Part shown: one piece after another, positions 8,517 to 16,806 of the stretch
How the letters are laid out: each line of letters begins with the position of its first letter
Numbering within the stretch: the stretch's first letter is position 1
DNA from: Udaeobacter sp025935755
GTDB lineage: Bacteria > Verrucomicrobiota > Verrucomicrobiia > Chthoniobacterales > UBA10450
DNA length: 64,000 nucleotides
Direction of reading: 5' to 3'
Assembly: GCA_036278715.1 (NCBI GenBank)
Contig: DASUKN010000075.1
Coordinates: 29,128-93,127, forward strand
The notes under the pieces: generated by a model
Told to the model about the DNA's origin: nothing
Database searches by the model: none
Seen by the model: the letters and a program-made list of their open reading frames with translations, nothing else
Program-made: the position numbers and the translations under genes

Positions 8517-8605
8517 TGTCAGGTTGAGCGAAGCGAAACGTCGCAGTTTTTTGATCCGAAGACTTTGGAAACCATCAGAGATTCTTCGCTTCGCTCAGAA
8601 TGACA
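8517..8605. repeat. Dispersed hairpin repeat, family A (copy 2)
   Basis: The left end GTCAGGTTGAGCGAAGCGAA pairs with the right end TTCGCTTCGCTCAGAATGAC across about 89 bp. It is the same element type as at 4221-4376. It occupies the divergent gap between the DUF2237 and VOC genes, so it could influence either promoter. Confidence 0.7.
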
Positions 8606-8652
8606 TTTGTAGATGAATTGTGATATTTGTAAGCCTACCCAGGGACGAAGGA

Positions 8653-9108
8653 ATGCCAATTAACGCGAAATATGTGCACACGAATCTGATCGCCAGGGAT
8701 TGGAAAAGGCTGGTCCGATTCTATCGCGAAGTTTTCGGATGCGAACCGAAAGGTCCGGAACGCGATCTGTCTGCCGCATGGCTTGACCGTGTGAATTCGG
8801 TTCCGAACGCGCGTCTTCGTGGCGTTCATCTTCGATTACCTGGATACCACGATGATGGCCCCACACTGGAGATCTTTAGCTACGATCAGTCGATCGAACG
8901 CGGGTTGCCGAAGGCTAACGAGTGCGGATTTGGCCACATTGCTTTCGCCGTGGACAACGTTGATGAAGCGCTACAAGCAGTGATCGCAGCCGGCGGAGGC
9001 ATAGTCGGCGAGATCGCCACGGGAGAAGTGAAAGGCGCGGGCCTGATCCGGCTGGTGTACGCGCGAGATCCTGAAGGTAACATCGTCGAGTTGCAGAAAT
9101 GGACGTGA
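8653..9108 (+). CDS. VOC-family (glyoxalase-like) protein
   Basis: A 151-residue protein with two vicinal-oxygen-chelate half-repeats. Half one is KYVHTNLIARDWKRLVRFY with GVHLRLPG and LEIFSYD. Half two is FGHIAFAVDNVDEALQAVIA and VYARDPEGNIVELQKW. H9, E80-type and C-terminal E residues are at the places used for metal in this fold. The ATG at 8653 follows a purine-rich CGAAGGA and is preferred over an upstream ATG (8620). The substrate is unknown. Confidence 0.85.
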   Translation: MPINAKYVHTNLIARDWKRLVRFYREVFGCEPKGPERDLSAAWLDRVNSVPNARLRGVHLRLPGYHDDGPTLEIFSYDQSIERGLPKANECGFGHIAFAVDNVDEALQAVIAAGGGIVGEIATGEVKGAGLIRLVYARDPEGNIVELQKWT

Positions 9109-9132
9109 GCGGCCGCGCGTAGTGGTCTCGCC

Positions 9133-9690
9133 ATGACCGGGCAAACCGTCATCGCATACTGGCTTATCCCATCAGAGCCGGCACGGAGCTTCTTTCAGCG
9201 AATGATTAACGACCTCGCTCGCCGATACGATGCTCCCGTTTTCGAGCCGCACGTGACACTTCATGTTGGCGCGGATGAGCCTGCTGCAGCCGAGCAGGCA
9301 CTCAGGGAATCGGCGCGCAACTGCGAACTCGTTAGGCTGACACCGCTTGGCATCGATCATTCCGACGAGTTTATTAAAACGCTTTTTGTGCAGTTCGGTA
9401 TAAATCGCGAACTGCAGCATATCAATGACATCATTCGCAAGGGAGCGGACGATTCGTCAAAATACGAGGTAAAACCGCATTTGAGTTTGTTGTACAAGAG
9501 TTTGCCCTCAGCGACGCGAACCGGACTGGCGACTTCAATCGCAGTGCCGTTCGCTCAAATTTCTTTCGATGCGCTTCGAGCGGTCCGCTGTGTTTCCCCT
9601 ACGCGAAACCGCGCAGACGTCGAAGCGTGGGAGCTGATACATGCAAGCAAACTGCGGCAGCTCAATTGCAATGTTGAATCACATATGTGA
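9133..9690 (+). CDS. 2H phosphoesterase, cyclic-phosphodiesterase-like
   Basis: A 185-residue protein with the two H-x-T/S motifs of the 2H superfamily: EPHVTLHVG (HVT, 40-42) and KPHLSLLYK (HLS, 116-118). Spacing and length fit the plant/yeast CPDase-like branch (ADP-ribose 1'',2''-cyclic phosphate or other 2',3'-cyclic phosphate substrates). The family activity is known; the substrate here is inference. It lies 24 bp downstream of the VOC gene, so it is probably co-transcribed, and it is convergent with the metallophosphoesterase. Confidence 0.82.
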   Translation: MTGQTVIAYWLIPSEPARSFFQRMINDLARRYDAPVFEPHVTLHVGADEPAAAEQALRESARNCELVRLTPLGIDHSDEFIKTLFVQFGINRELQHINDIIRKGADDSSKYEVKPHLSLLYKSLPSATRTGLATSIAVPFAQISFDALRAVRCVSPTRNRADVEAWELIHASKLRQLNCNVESHM

Positions 9691-9729
9691 TCAAACATTG
9701 CAAAGCCAGATTCGCTTAGTCTAACGAAT

Positions 9730-9749
9730 GCTCGCAAGCGAGCCTTTTA
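9730..9749. terminator. Hairpin terminator between convergent genes
   Basis: GCTCGC-AA-GCGAGC is a perfect 6-bp inverted repeat followed on the plus strand by CTTTTA. It sits 39 bp after the 2H phosphoesterase stop and 5 bp before the end of the convergent metallophosphoesterase. The short loop and short T-run make it a modest candidate. Confidence 0.5.
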
Positions 9750-9754
9750 ACACC

Positions 9755-10474
9755 CTACAGTTCGACGATCCGGTACGGCTTTCCGGTTCTGTGCAGCACG
9801 GGCGCAGAAACGTTGTAAACGGGGATGCCCATCGAAGTTTTTCCGTCGGTAATGCCATTGTGCGCGTGGCCATGGAATACTGCCGTGGCGCGGAATCGGT
9901 TGATCGGTTCTTCCAGGCGACTGGAACCGAGGAAGGCAAAGATTTCAGGGTCTTCTCCCTCCAAGGTCGCGCGAATTGGCGAATAATGCAGCACCACGAC
10001 CCGGCGCTCAGTTTGCAGCTTCACCAGGGCCTGCTCGAGGCGAATGGCGTGGCTGATTGATTCCTGCACGAACTGCTTGATCAACGGCTCGCCCCACGCG
10101 TTGAGCATCCGCCGTCCAAAACCGCCCCCGAACCCGCAGATCCCGGCAAAGCCAACGCCTGCAATTTCGACAGCCTCTCCGTTGAGCATGGTTACGCCGG
10201 TCTGATCGAGAATATCAGCCACCGTTTCCGGGTGTCCGGATTCATAGTCGTGATTCCCGATGACTCCGATACACGGGATCTTTACCGCGCTGCGAATATC
10301 TGCAGCGAGTTCTTCCGCTTCTTCGGGAAGGCCGTACTCAGTCAGGTCCCCGCAGAGCAGAAGCACGTCCGCGTTGCTCGACATCTCGGCAAACGCTTCC
10401 TGCATCTTTCCGCGCGAATGTTTCGCGTAGTGTAGATCTGCTGTCGCCGCGATACGCAATCCACGGTTTGCCAT
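9755..10474 (-). CDS. Calcineurin-like metallophosphoesterase
   Basis: A 239-residue protein from ATG 10474. Motifs in order: ADLHYAKH (D13, H15), LLLCGDLTEYG (39-48), VIGNHDYESG (71-80), VVLHYSPI near 155 and VFHGHAHNG near 200. These are the five blocks of the dinuclear metallophosphoesterase site. Longer in-frame starts at 10537 and 10585 would overlap the start of the divergent gene at 10570 and add about 37 residues without family support, so the shorter start is chosen. The substrate is unknown. Confidence 0.85.
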   Translation of the reverse strand: MANRGLRIAATADLHYAKHSRGKMQEAFAEMSSNADVLLLCGDLTEYGLPEEAEELAADIRSAVKIPCIGVIGNHDYESGHPETVADILDQTGVTMLNGEAVEIAGVGFAGICGFGGGFGRRMLNAWGEPLIKQFVQESISHAIRLEQALVKLQTERRVVVLHYSPIRATLEGEDPEIFAFLGSSRLEEPINRFRATAVFHGHAHNGITDGKTSMGIPVYNVSAPVLHRTGKPYRIVEL

Positions 10475-10569
10475 CGCTTTAAGAAACGGAACGGCCCCCA
10501 GGTATGGACGTTTCGGGTAAGCAACATCCGCTGTCATGCACGCGTGTAGCGGTTGAAGTGCGTAATTGA

Positions 10570-11391
10570 ATGAGTATGGCTGCAAGCACCCTAACGGTAG
10601 TTCCTCCCATTCGGGGCGAAGGCAGTCCTAATCAGTTTCATCGCAGATCAGTGGCCGCGCTGTATGCTGATAAAGTTCCTTTCCTGATCGGCGGGGCGTA
10701 CATGGTAGAGGTATGCGGAGGCGTGTCGCGCAGCACAAAGGATTTTGATTTGTATGTTCGCCCGAAACATGTGCACGCTGCGCTCAAAGCACTGGCACGT
10801 GCGGGATACAAAACCGAACTGACATTTCCGCACTGGCTGGCGAAGGCCACGTACGATGGAGATATCCTTGATCTGATTTTTCGGGCGGGCAACGGCTTGT
10901 GCGAAGTGGATGATTCCTGGTTCAACCGGGCGCGCGACGACGAGCTGCTGGGGGTGCCAGTAAAACTTTGCGCGTCGGAGGAAATGATCTGGATGAAGGC
11001 GTACATCATGGAGCGCGAACGGTTCGACGGCGCTGACATCGCGCATATTCTCCGCTGCAGTGCGGCAGATATTGATTGGCCGCATCTTGTGCGAAGGTTC
11101 GGTCCTGACTGGCGCGTATTACTGAGCCATTTGATCCTGTTCGGGTTTGTTTATCCCGGAGAACGCACGCTGATTCCGGCGGCGATCATGGAGGACTTAA
11201 TGTCACGACTCCGCAGCGAAACGAGGACGGCCGGTCCACAACGACTTTGTCGTGGCACGCTCCTTTCCCGGCAGCAATATCTTGTGGATATACGCGACTG
11301 GGGCTTTCGCGACGCTCGCCTGGAGGAGCGCGTTCACATGAGCGAGAAAGACATCGCCCATTGGACAGAGGCAATTGAGGAACAACAGTGA
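10570..11391 (+). CDS. Nucleotidyltransferase-fold protein
   Basis: A 273-residue protein. The segment FLIGGAYMVEVCGGVSRSTK (38-57) followed by DFDLYVRP (58-65) is the GG...TxDxD core of the DNA polymerase beta-like (MNT/AbiEii-type) nucleotidyltransferase fold, with the two acidic metal ligands D58 and D60. The C-terminal half is helical and carries DGADIAHILR, typical of these proteins. No antitoxin-sized partner gene is visible on either side, so a toxin-antitoxin role is not supported. It ends 2 bp before the convergent TPR gene. Confidence 0.68.
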   Translation: MSMAASTLTVVPPIRGEGSPNQFHRRSVAALYADKVPFLIGGAYMVEVCGGVSRSTKDFDLYVRPKHVHAALKALARAGYKTELTFPHWLAKATYDGDILDLIFRAGNGLCEVDDSWFNRARDDELLGVPVKLCASEEMIWMKAYIMERERFDGADIAHILRCSAADIDWPHLVRRFGPDWRVLLSHLILFGFVYPGERTLIPAAIMEDLMSRLRSETRTAGPQRLCRGTLLSRQQYLVDIRDWGFRDARLEERVHMSEKDIAHWTEAIEEQQ

Positions 11392-11393
11392 TC

Positions 11394-13265
11394 CTACGGC
11401 GAAGGTGTTTCGCTGGGAGGCGATTCTGCAGGCGACGCACTCACGGAACTCGCGATGAGCTTCGCCTTGGCTGCTTGCAGGAGCTTTTTCTCTTCCGAAT
11501 AAAGTTCGCCATGTTCGGCAGTAGCGATGTAATCCTTTGCTCTCTCTGATTCGTTCGCCTCGGCGAGCGCCAGCGCGACATAAAGCGCGGCGTGGGGATC
11601 GTGCAGCTGGTCAGCCGGCAAACTTTGAATAATGGCAAGAGCCTCTGCATTCTTTCCAAGCCGATTAAGCGAATATGCGTACGTCAAAGCGCAATTCACG
11701 TCGTTGGGCGCGCGATCATAAGCCTCTTTTGCCAGTTGATGTGACTTTTCTGTATCTTCACCAAGGTTCAGGCCGAGCCGGGCCAGATCGGCGGTGAGCG
11801 GTGCTTCGTTAGGCGAACTTTCATGAAGCCGTTGAAGCACTGCATACAGCCGCGTCGTTTCATCCCTGGCTCGATAGAGCTCTCGAAGATTGTCGAGCGC
11901 TTCGCGGCGCATCGTCGCATTTTCTTCGACGCGCATCCAAAGTTCTTCGGCCTGACTTGCCAGCTGCCACTTTGTCGCGAGGCGAGCAAGAGCGAGTTGA
12001 CCTTCCGGGTCGTCCGCTGACAATTCAACAGCAGATCGCCAAAGCTTCTCGAATTCAGGAGCATCGGCTGATCGTAGATGCCGTTCCGCGATTGCACCGT
12101 AGGCCAGGCGCAGATATTCCGCGTTACCCCAATTCACGGTTCGGGTCCAGCGTCTAAGTCGCGACCAATTCTTTACTGTGGCGTAGGCATCCGCCACCGC
12201 GACAGATGCAGGCGGCGAATTCAGTTGTGCTGTGGGCAATTTGTCGATCCATTTCACGACGTCTCCAGCGAATCCATTCTGATTCATCCAATCAATCAAC
12301 GATGCGAGATCAGATCCATTACGTGCCGCGAACGGCTTCACCTTCTCGAGGACCTGCCGGAATTTTTTCTCGTCTAGTTTTCGATAGAAATTCAGCGAGA
12401 GCAGGTAATCGCCGAATGTGACCTCTGGCGACATCTGCAGTTGTTGCGCAAATGTGTCCGCCGCGATGCGGTCATTCCGCTCCACCGCATCATTGAGTAA
12501 CGCTCGCAGCGCGCCAGCCCGGTACGGACCTACCGTGCTGAGTCGCTCGAGCGTCTCGCGTGCGGCATCACTCTTTTCCGTGTCTTTGGAACGAATTTGG
12601 AGTGCCGCGAGATTGAATTGGTACAGATCGTTGTTTGGTTCTTTGTTTACCGCAGCTGCGAATTGTTCTTCCTGCTCCGCAAAATTGCCTTCTGCCCGCG
12701 CCAGCCAACCAGCAACGACATGGAAAGTTGCGCTGTCCCGATCACCCGGAGGAACTCGATTTAGCGCCTCACGAACCAAGTCGAGTTTTCCAAAGCGGAG
12801 CGCTGCGGAAGCAAGGTTGAGCTGACTTTCAGGATCCTTTGGCAGCAATCGCGCGATCCGTTCGCGCCATGTAAGCGCCTCTTCAAGATTTTGCCTTTCC
12901 GCTGTGTCAGCCAGAATCGACAGCGCTGCGACAGAATCCGGATGCCGGCGGACGAGTTCCTGTGCGATTTGTCCTGCCTTGCTGAACTTCCCTTCCTGCG
13001 AAAGCATGGTCGCCTTTCGCAGTAATCCGCGTTCATGCCAGCTCTCGTAAAGTCTTGCGGCATAACGGACAAAAAAGATGCCTAACAACAATGCGATTAC
13101 TAATCCCGCGATCGCCACGGGCACACCATTCCTCCTGAGCTTCTCATGCAAGCTCGAATGTGTTCCGGTTAAGGATGCCCGATCTGTTGTTTGTTCGACT
13201 TGATCGAATTGATCCGGTTCCTGGTGCGTTGTCTCGACGCCCGCCGATCCACTTCTCCGTTTCAT
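11394..13265 (-). CDS. Membrane-anchored TPR-repeat protein
   Basis: A 623-residue protein. An N-terminal charged segment of about 47 residues, one membrane span (about 50-70, VAIAGLVIALLLGIFFVRYA), then an almost continuous array of TPR-like helical repeats (about 80-600) and a Ser/Pro-rich tail. It lies 15 bp behind the AI-2E-type transporter gene in a same-strand train with a second TPR protein further upstream. A scaffold in a membrane or secretion assembly is plausible, but no specific function can be assigned. Confidence 0.78.
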   Translation of the reverse strand: MKRRSGSAGVETTHQEPDQFDQVEQTTDRASLTGTHSSLHEKLRRNGVPVAIAGLVIALLLGIFFVRYAARLYESWHERGLLRKATMLSQEGKFSKAGQIAQELVRRHPDSVAALSILADTAERQNLEEALTWRERIARLLPKDPESQLNLASAALRFGKLDLVREALNRVPPGDRDSATFHVVAGWLARAEGNFAEQEEQFAAAVNKEPNNDLYQFNLAALQIRSKDTEKSDAARETLERLSTVGPYRAGALRALLNDAVERNDRIAADTFAQQLQMSPEVTFGDYLLSLNFYRKLDEKKFRQVLEKVKPFAARNGSDLASLIDWMNQNGFAGDVVKWIDKLPTAQLNSPPASVAVADAYATVKNWSRLRRWTRTVNWGNAEYLRLAYGAIAERHLRSADAPEFEKLWRSAVELSADDPEGQLALARLATKWQLASQAEELWMRVEENATMRREALDNLRELYRARDETTRLYAVLQRLHESSPNEAPLTADLARLGLNLGEDTEKSHQLAKEAYDRAPNDVNCALTYAYSLNRLGKNAEALAIIQSLPADQLHDPHAALYVALALAEANESERAKDYIATAEHGELYSEEKKLLQAAKAKLIASSVSASPAESPPSETPSP

Positions 13266-13280
13266 GTAAAGGTTTCGGCG

Positions 13281-14642
13281 CTATCGATGAGCCGGCATTT
13301 CGATTTGTTCGGTCGTGAGAGCCGGTTCGATTGGCCGGGATGGTTGCCGCAAATGCGGGCCCCAAACATAACGCATAAAAAGCACTTTCAGCGTCGCAGT
13401 AAGCGGCACGGCAAGAAGTGGACCGATAACTCCGCCAATGATCAAGCCCCAGACGAAAATCGACACAATCACGGTCATCGGATGTAGGCCGACGTAGTTT
13501 CCGACAATTCGTGGCGCATAGAAAAGACCTTCCAAATTCTGCACCACGATGAAAATCGCCGTTACGATGACGGGGTGAGTCCAATCACCCCATTGGAATG
13601 CAGCGATGAGAACAGCAGGCACCCAGCAAATAATAATCCCGATATACGGAATCATGGTGAGCACGACTACCATTGCGCCGATGACAGGCGCGAAGTTCAA
13701 GCCGATCGCTGTCAACAAGATGCCGATGGCGATACCGTCAACCAAACAGACCAGAAGCTGACCACGGAAGTACGCAACAACGTACGAGTTGATTTGTGAT
13801 ATCACTTCCGCCACCTCGTTCTTCAGCGGCGAGGCGCGCAACGGCAGATAGTCACTCCATCTTTCCTCAATGCGTGGCTTTTCTTTCAACAGAAAAAATA
13901 GATAAACCGGCACAAGAATCAGACTGAGCAGGAAGCCGGTAGCGCCGAGAAATCCGCCGATGCTTGTTTTTAAAATGTCCCACACTTTTGCCAGCAAAGT
14001 CGGAAGGGCGTCCTGCAGCTTTGGCATCTGTTTTTCCACGTAGGCCTGAATTCGCTGACGTTCGGCGCTGCTCAGTTTGGGCTGTGTCGGCGCGATTACC
14101 TCGACGGCGGGAGTAGTGGTTTGCGGCGAGGCGGAAGGACTCGCAGTCGTCTGTCGATGAGGAGAAGGGGACGGACCCGGGCCGATCAGGAGATTGGTAA
14201 GATTTTTCGACGCGGATTTGGTCTGCCCTGCGCCAAGAAAACCAAATGTCTGATCAAAGCGATAGATAAGATCGACAATGTAATTCCGGGCCCGGTCCGT
14301 GTAAGAAGGGATTTGCCTGGCGAAGTTCGCGCTCTGGACAGAAATCGTCGGGACGAGCCATCCTGCCAATCCGCCCAGGGCAAAAAACGCGATGGCGAAA
14401 AGCAGCGCTATGGCCTTGGTGCGCGTAAGCACCCCGCGAGACATTCTTGTCACGAGCGGGTCGAGCAGATACGCGAGAATTGCGGCAATGGCCACCGGGA
14501 TCAGAATCGGCTGGAGAAAACTGATGAGGCTCGCGCCTGCCCAGATCGCGGCGGCAACGATGACGACGAGAACAACGAGAAAACAGGCAGTCAACGCCGC
14601 CCACATCATCTTGCGTTGCCACAACGTGGGGTATTCCTTCAT
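13281..14642 (-). CDS. AI-2E / PerM-family membrane exporter
   Basis: A 453-residue membrane protein with about eight spans: two near residues 15-75, one hairpin end near 85-105, and five between about 225 and 430. PVYLFFLLKEKPR and IGILLTAIGLNFAPVIGAMV...MIPYIG are typical of the PF01594 (AI-2E transporter/PerM/YdiK) family. Residues about 150-190 form a Ser/Thr/Pro-rich insertion in the extracytoplasmic loop. Family members include autoinducer exporters and Na+/H+ antiporters, so the substrate is open. It is encoded between two TPR-protein genes. Confidence 0.87.
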   Translation of the reverse strand: MKEYPTLWQRKMMWAALTACFLVVLVVIVAAAIWAGASLISFLQPILIPVAIAAILAYLLDPLVTRMSRGVLTRTKAIALLFAIAFFALGGLAGWLVPTISVQSANFARQIPSYTDRARNYIVDLIYRFDQTFGFLGAGQTKSASKNLTNLLIGPGPSPSPHRQTTASPSASPQTTTPAVEVIAPTQPKLSSAERQRIQAYVEKQMPKLQDALPTLLAKVWDILKTSIGGFLGATGFLLSLILVPVYLFFLLKEKPRIEERWSDYLPLRASPLKNEVAEVISQINSYVVAYFRGQLLVCLVDGIAIGILLTAIGLNFAPVIGAMVVVLTMIPYIGIIICWVPAVLIAAFQWGDWTHPVIVTAIFIVVQNLEGLFYAPRIVGNYVGLHPMTVIVSIFVWGLIIGGVIGPLLAVPLTATLKVLFMRYVWGPHLRQPSRPIEPALTTEQIEMPAHR

Positions 14643-14713
14643 TTCTCAACCGAACCGAAATGTCGGGGCGGGTGTTCAGTGCTCCTAATCGGTATCCGAT
14701 GTGAATTCGCTCG

Positions 14714-16552
14714 TTAGGTGGGATTTGTTGGTTCCGGTAGATTCTTGCCGATCGCTTTTTTCGTCGTCTGGATTTTGTCTGCCAGGCTTTTGTTTTTTGG
14801 ATCCAGCGTCAGTGCTTTCTGCCACGCTTCCAATGCTTCGCGGGTCCGGTTCAATTTCAAATAAGTGTCGCCGATGTGCTCGAAGACCACTGGATCTTCG
14901 CGCTCTGCGGTTTTCGCGGCGCGAAGCAGGTTGTCCAAAGCTCGATCAAACTGACCTTTCCGAAATTGCACCCAGCCCAGACTATCCAGGTAGGAAGTAT
15001 TGTTCGGTTCAGCCTGTAATGCGCGTCTGATCATCGCTTCAGCTTCGTCCAAATTCATGTTGTGATCGGCCCACATGTAACCCAGATAATTGCAAGCGTC
15101 GGCTGAGTTATCGGGATCCAGCGCGATTGACTTGCGCAGCAAATCGGTGGCCTTGTCGTACAAGCCCGCCTGTTCGGCAGCTGCTCCGTAATTGAAGTAA
15201 AACTTCGCGTTCACGAAGTCATCGTCTTCTTGCAGTTGCGCTTCGTGCAGCGCCTCCTCGAATGTGGCTACTGCTTGCTGGCTCTGTTTTGCTTCGCGCT
15301 GCGCGATCGCCAAATAGTAGACGATCTCCGGAGCGCCTGGAAACCGCCGCCTCGCGTCACCCAGCAAATTCACTGCGTGTTCTGCGTTTCTTAAAGGTCC
15401 TAAAAGCAGCTCCGCGAGACGCACATAGGTGCCGGCGTGGTTTGGATTGATTAGAAGGCTTTGCTCGTAATTAACGGCGACCTTGGCAAATTTCGCCTTC
15501 GCTTCCTCGATCCGGTTCGCGCGTTGAAGCGATCGCGCTTCTTCATCCAGGACCTGGGCCAGTAAATCGTACGGCTGATACTTTTCCGGGTGTTCCTTGA
15601 TGATTTGCTCGAGCATCTCCACCGCTTTATCTCTTTGGTTTGTCAGGACGAAGCCGGTCGCCAGTTTCTCTCGTGCATTTGCGTCGTCCGGCTGGAGTTC
15701 GAGAACACGCAAGTAAAGCGGGATCGCTTCCTTCAATTGCTGCGATGCTGCGTAATAATCCGCTACGTCCTTCAGAATGCTCGGATCATCGTCGGCGTGT
15801 TCAGCAGCGCGTTTGAAAACCTCGTTGATCTTTTTCAGTTCGTCGGGCTTCGGTTGTGAATCGGACTTAAAAAGAATCGCCACGTAAAGTTTTCCAAGGT
15901 GCGTCCAAAAGTTGGGATCACTGCTATTCACTTTGAGGGCGCGATCCAGAGCCTCGACTGCGTTTCTCTCCTGTCCCGCCGCGAGTTCGATTTCAACCAG
16001 ACGCTGATACCCTTCCACGTCTGCCGGATTCAGAGCGATAGCGCGATTCGCGTAGTCGATCGCCTGGTCCGTTCTCTTCAAATATCTCGTGTAGATGAAA
16101 GCAAGTTGTTGATACGGCTCGGCCTTTTTTGGGTTTGCCTTGATCGCATCCTTCAGAACATCGATGGCCTGCGGAAAATCATCCTGCTGTATCAGCAAAC
16201 CCGCCACGCGAGCGGCCAGCTCCGACTGGCCTGGATCGACGTTGAGTACTTTGCGATACGCATCGAGCGCACGCTCCATCTCGCCATTTTCCTCAAACCC
16301 GATTCCTTCAACGAAATGCGCTAGCGCGTCCGCTTTATGAGCGGCTTGCGGCCGCAACGCGAGATCCGCCGCCGGTTTCGCTACGACGGAATCATCGTGG
16401 CGCGCCGGTTTCCCCGGCCGAGCGTGAGGAACTTTTGCCGGTGAACCTCTGGGCGCTTGTGCCTGCGCCATTGTTCCGGCGACCAGAATGCCCAGTGCCA
16501 AAACGAGAGTTCGGCAAAGGCGCCAAACGCAGCACTTTTTCTGCTCGCTCAC
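14714..16552 (-). CDS. Secreted TPR-repeat protein
   Basis: A 612-residue protein with a signal peptide (LVLALGILVAGTMAQAQA, cleavage near 31), a basic/Pro-rich linker to about 75, then about 13 TPR units (for example EPYQQLAFIYTRYLKRTDQA and AEAMIRRALQAEPNNTSYLD). The final repeats with LGYMWADHNMNLDEA are the usual C-terminal TPR block of this class of bacterial proteins. It is first in a same-strand train with the AI-2E exporter (71 bp gap) and the second TPR protein. Function unknown, probably periplasmic scaffolding. Confidence 0.8.
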   Translation of the reverse strand: MSEQKKCCVWRLCRTLVLALGILVAGTMAQAQAPRGSPAKVPHARPGKPARHDDSVVAKPAADLALRPQAAHKADALAHFVEGIGFEENGEMERALDAYRKVLNVDPGQSELAARVAGLLIQQDDFPQAIDVLKDAIKANPKKAEPYQQLAFIYTRYLKRTDQAIDYANRAIALNPADVEGYQRLVEIELAAGQERNAVEALDRALKVNSSDPNFWTHLGKLYVAILFKSDSQPKPDELKKINEVFKRAAEHADDDPSILKDVADYYAASQQLKEAIPLYLRVLELQPDDANAREKLATGFVLTNQRDKAVEMLEQIIKEHPEKYQPYDLLAQVLDEEARSLQRANRIEEAKAKFAKVAVNYEQSLLINPNHAGTYVRLAELLLGPLRNAEHAVNLLGDARRRFPGAPEIVYYLAIAQREAKQSQQAVATFEEALHEAQLQEDDDFVNAKFYFNYGAAAEQAGLYDKATDLLRKSIALDPDNSADACNYLGYMWADHNMNLDEAEAMIRRALQAEPNNTSYLDSLGWVQFRKGQFDRALDNLLRAAKTAEREDPVVFEHIGDTYLKLNRTREALEAWQKALTLDPKNKSLADKIQTTKKAIGKNLPEPTNPT

Positions 16553-16625
16553 CCTTTAATCTTATCTTTCCGGCGCGGATTCGGCAAACCACCGCATTAG
16601 CTGCGCCAGCGAGGCAAAATGCCGC

Positions 16626-16730
16626 CTACAACTTGTACCGCAATCGCTTCTTGTGCCGGTGCGCCTTCATGCGCTTGCGGCGTTTGTGCTTGGCGATTTT
16701 TGCTTTCCTTCTTTTTTTAAGCGAGCCCAT
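16626..16730 (-). CDS. AURKAIP1/COX24-domain small basic protein
   Basis: A 34-residue, extremely basic protein starting MGSLKKRRKAKIAKHKRRKR and ending RLRYKL, with 19 Lys/Arg in 34. This matches the short bacterial AURKAIP1/COX24-domain proteins, relatives of mitochondrial ribosomal protein mS38, which bind the small ribosomal subunit. It is below usual gene-calling size limits. The stop (TAG) is at 16626-16628. It stands alone between the TPR gene and the M3 peptidase gene, all on the minus strand. Confidence 0.8.
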   Translation of the reverse strand: MGSLKKRRKAKIAKHKRRKRMKAHRHKKRLRYKL

Positions 16731-16806
16731 TCAGATTTTTTGAGTAACTGCGATCCGGATTGAATCATCTAATTCACCGCCGCGCAAGTGTGAGTGACAG
16801 ATTCAG

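Noticed and set aside
10570..11391. Toxin-antitoxin system at the nucleotidyltransferase-fold gene
   Set aside because: No antitoxin-sized partner lies beside it; neighbours are a phosphoesterase and a TPR gene.
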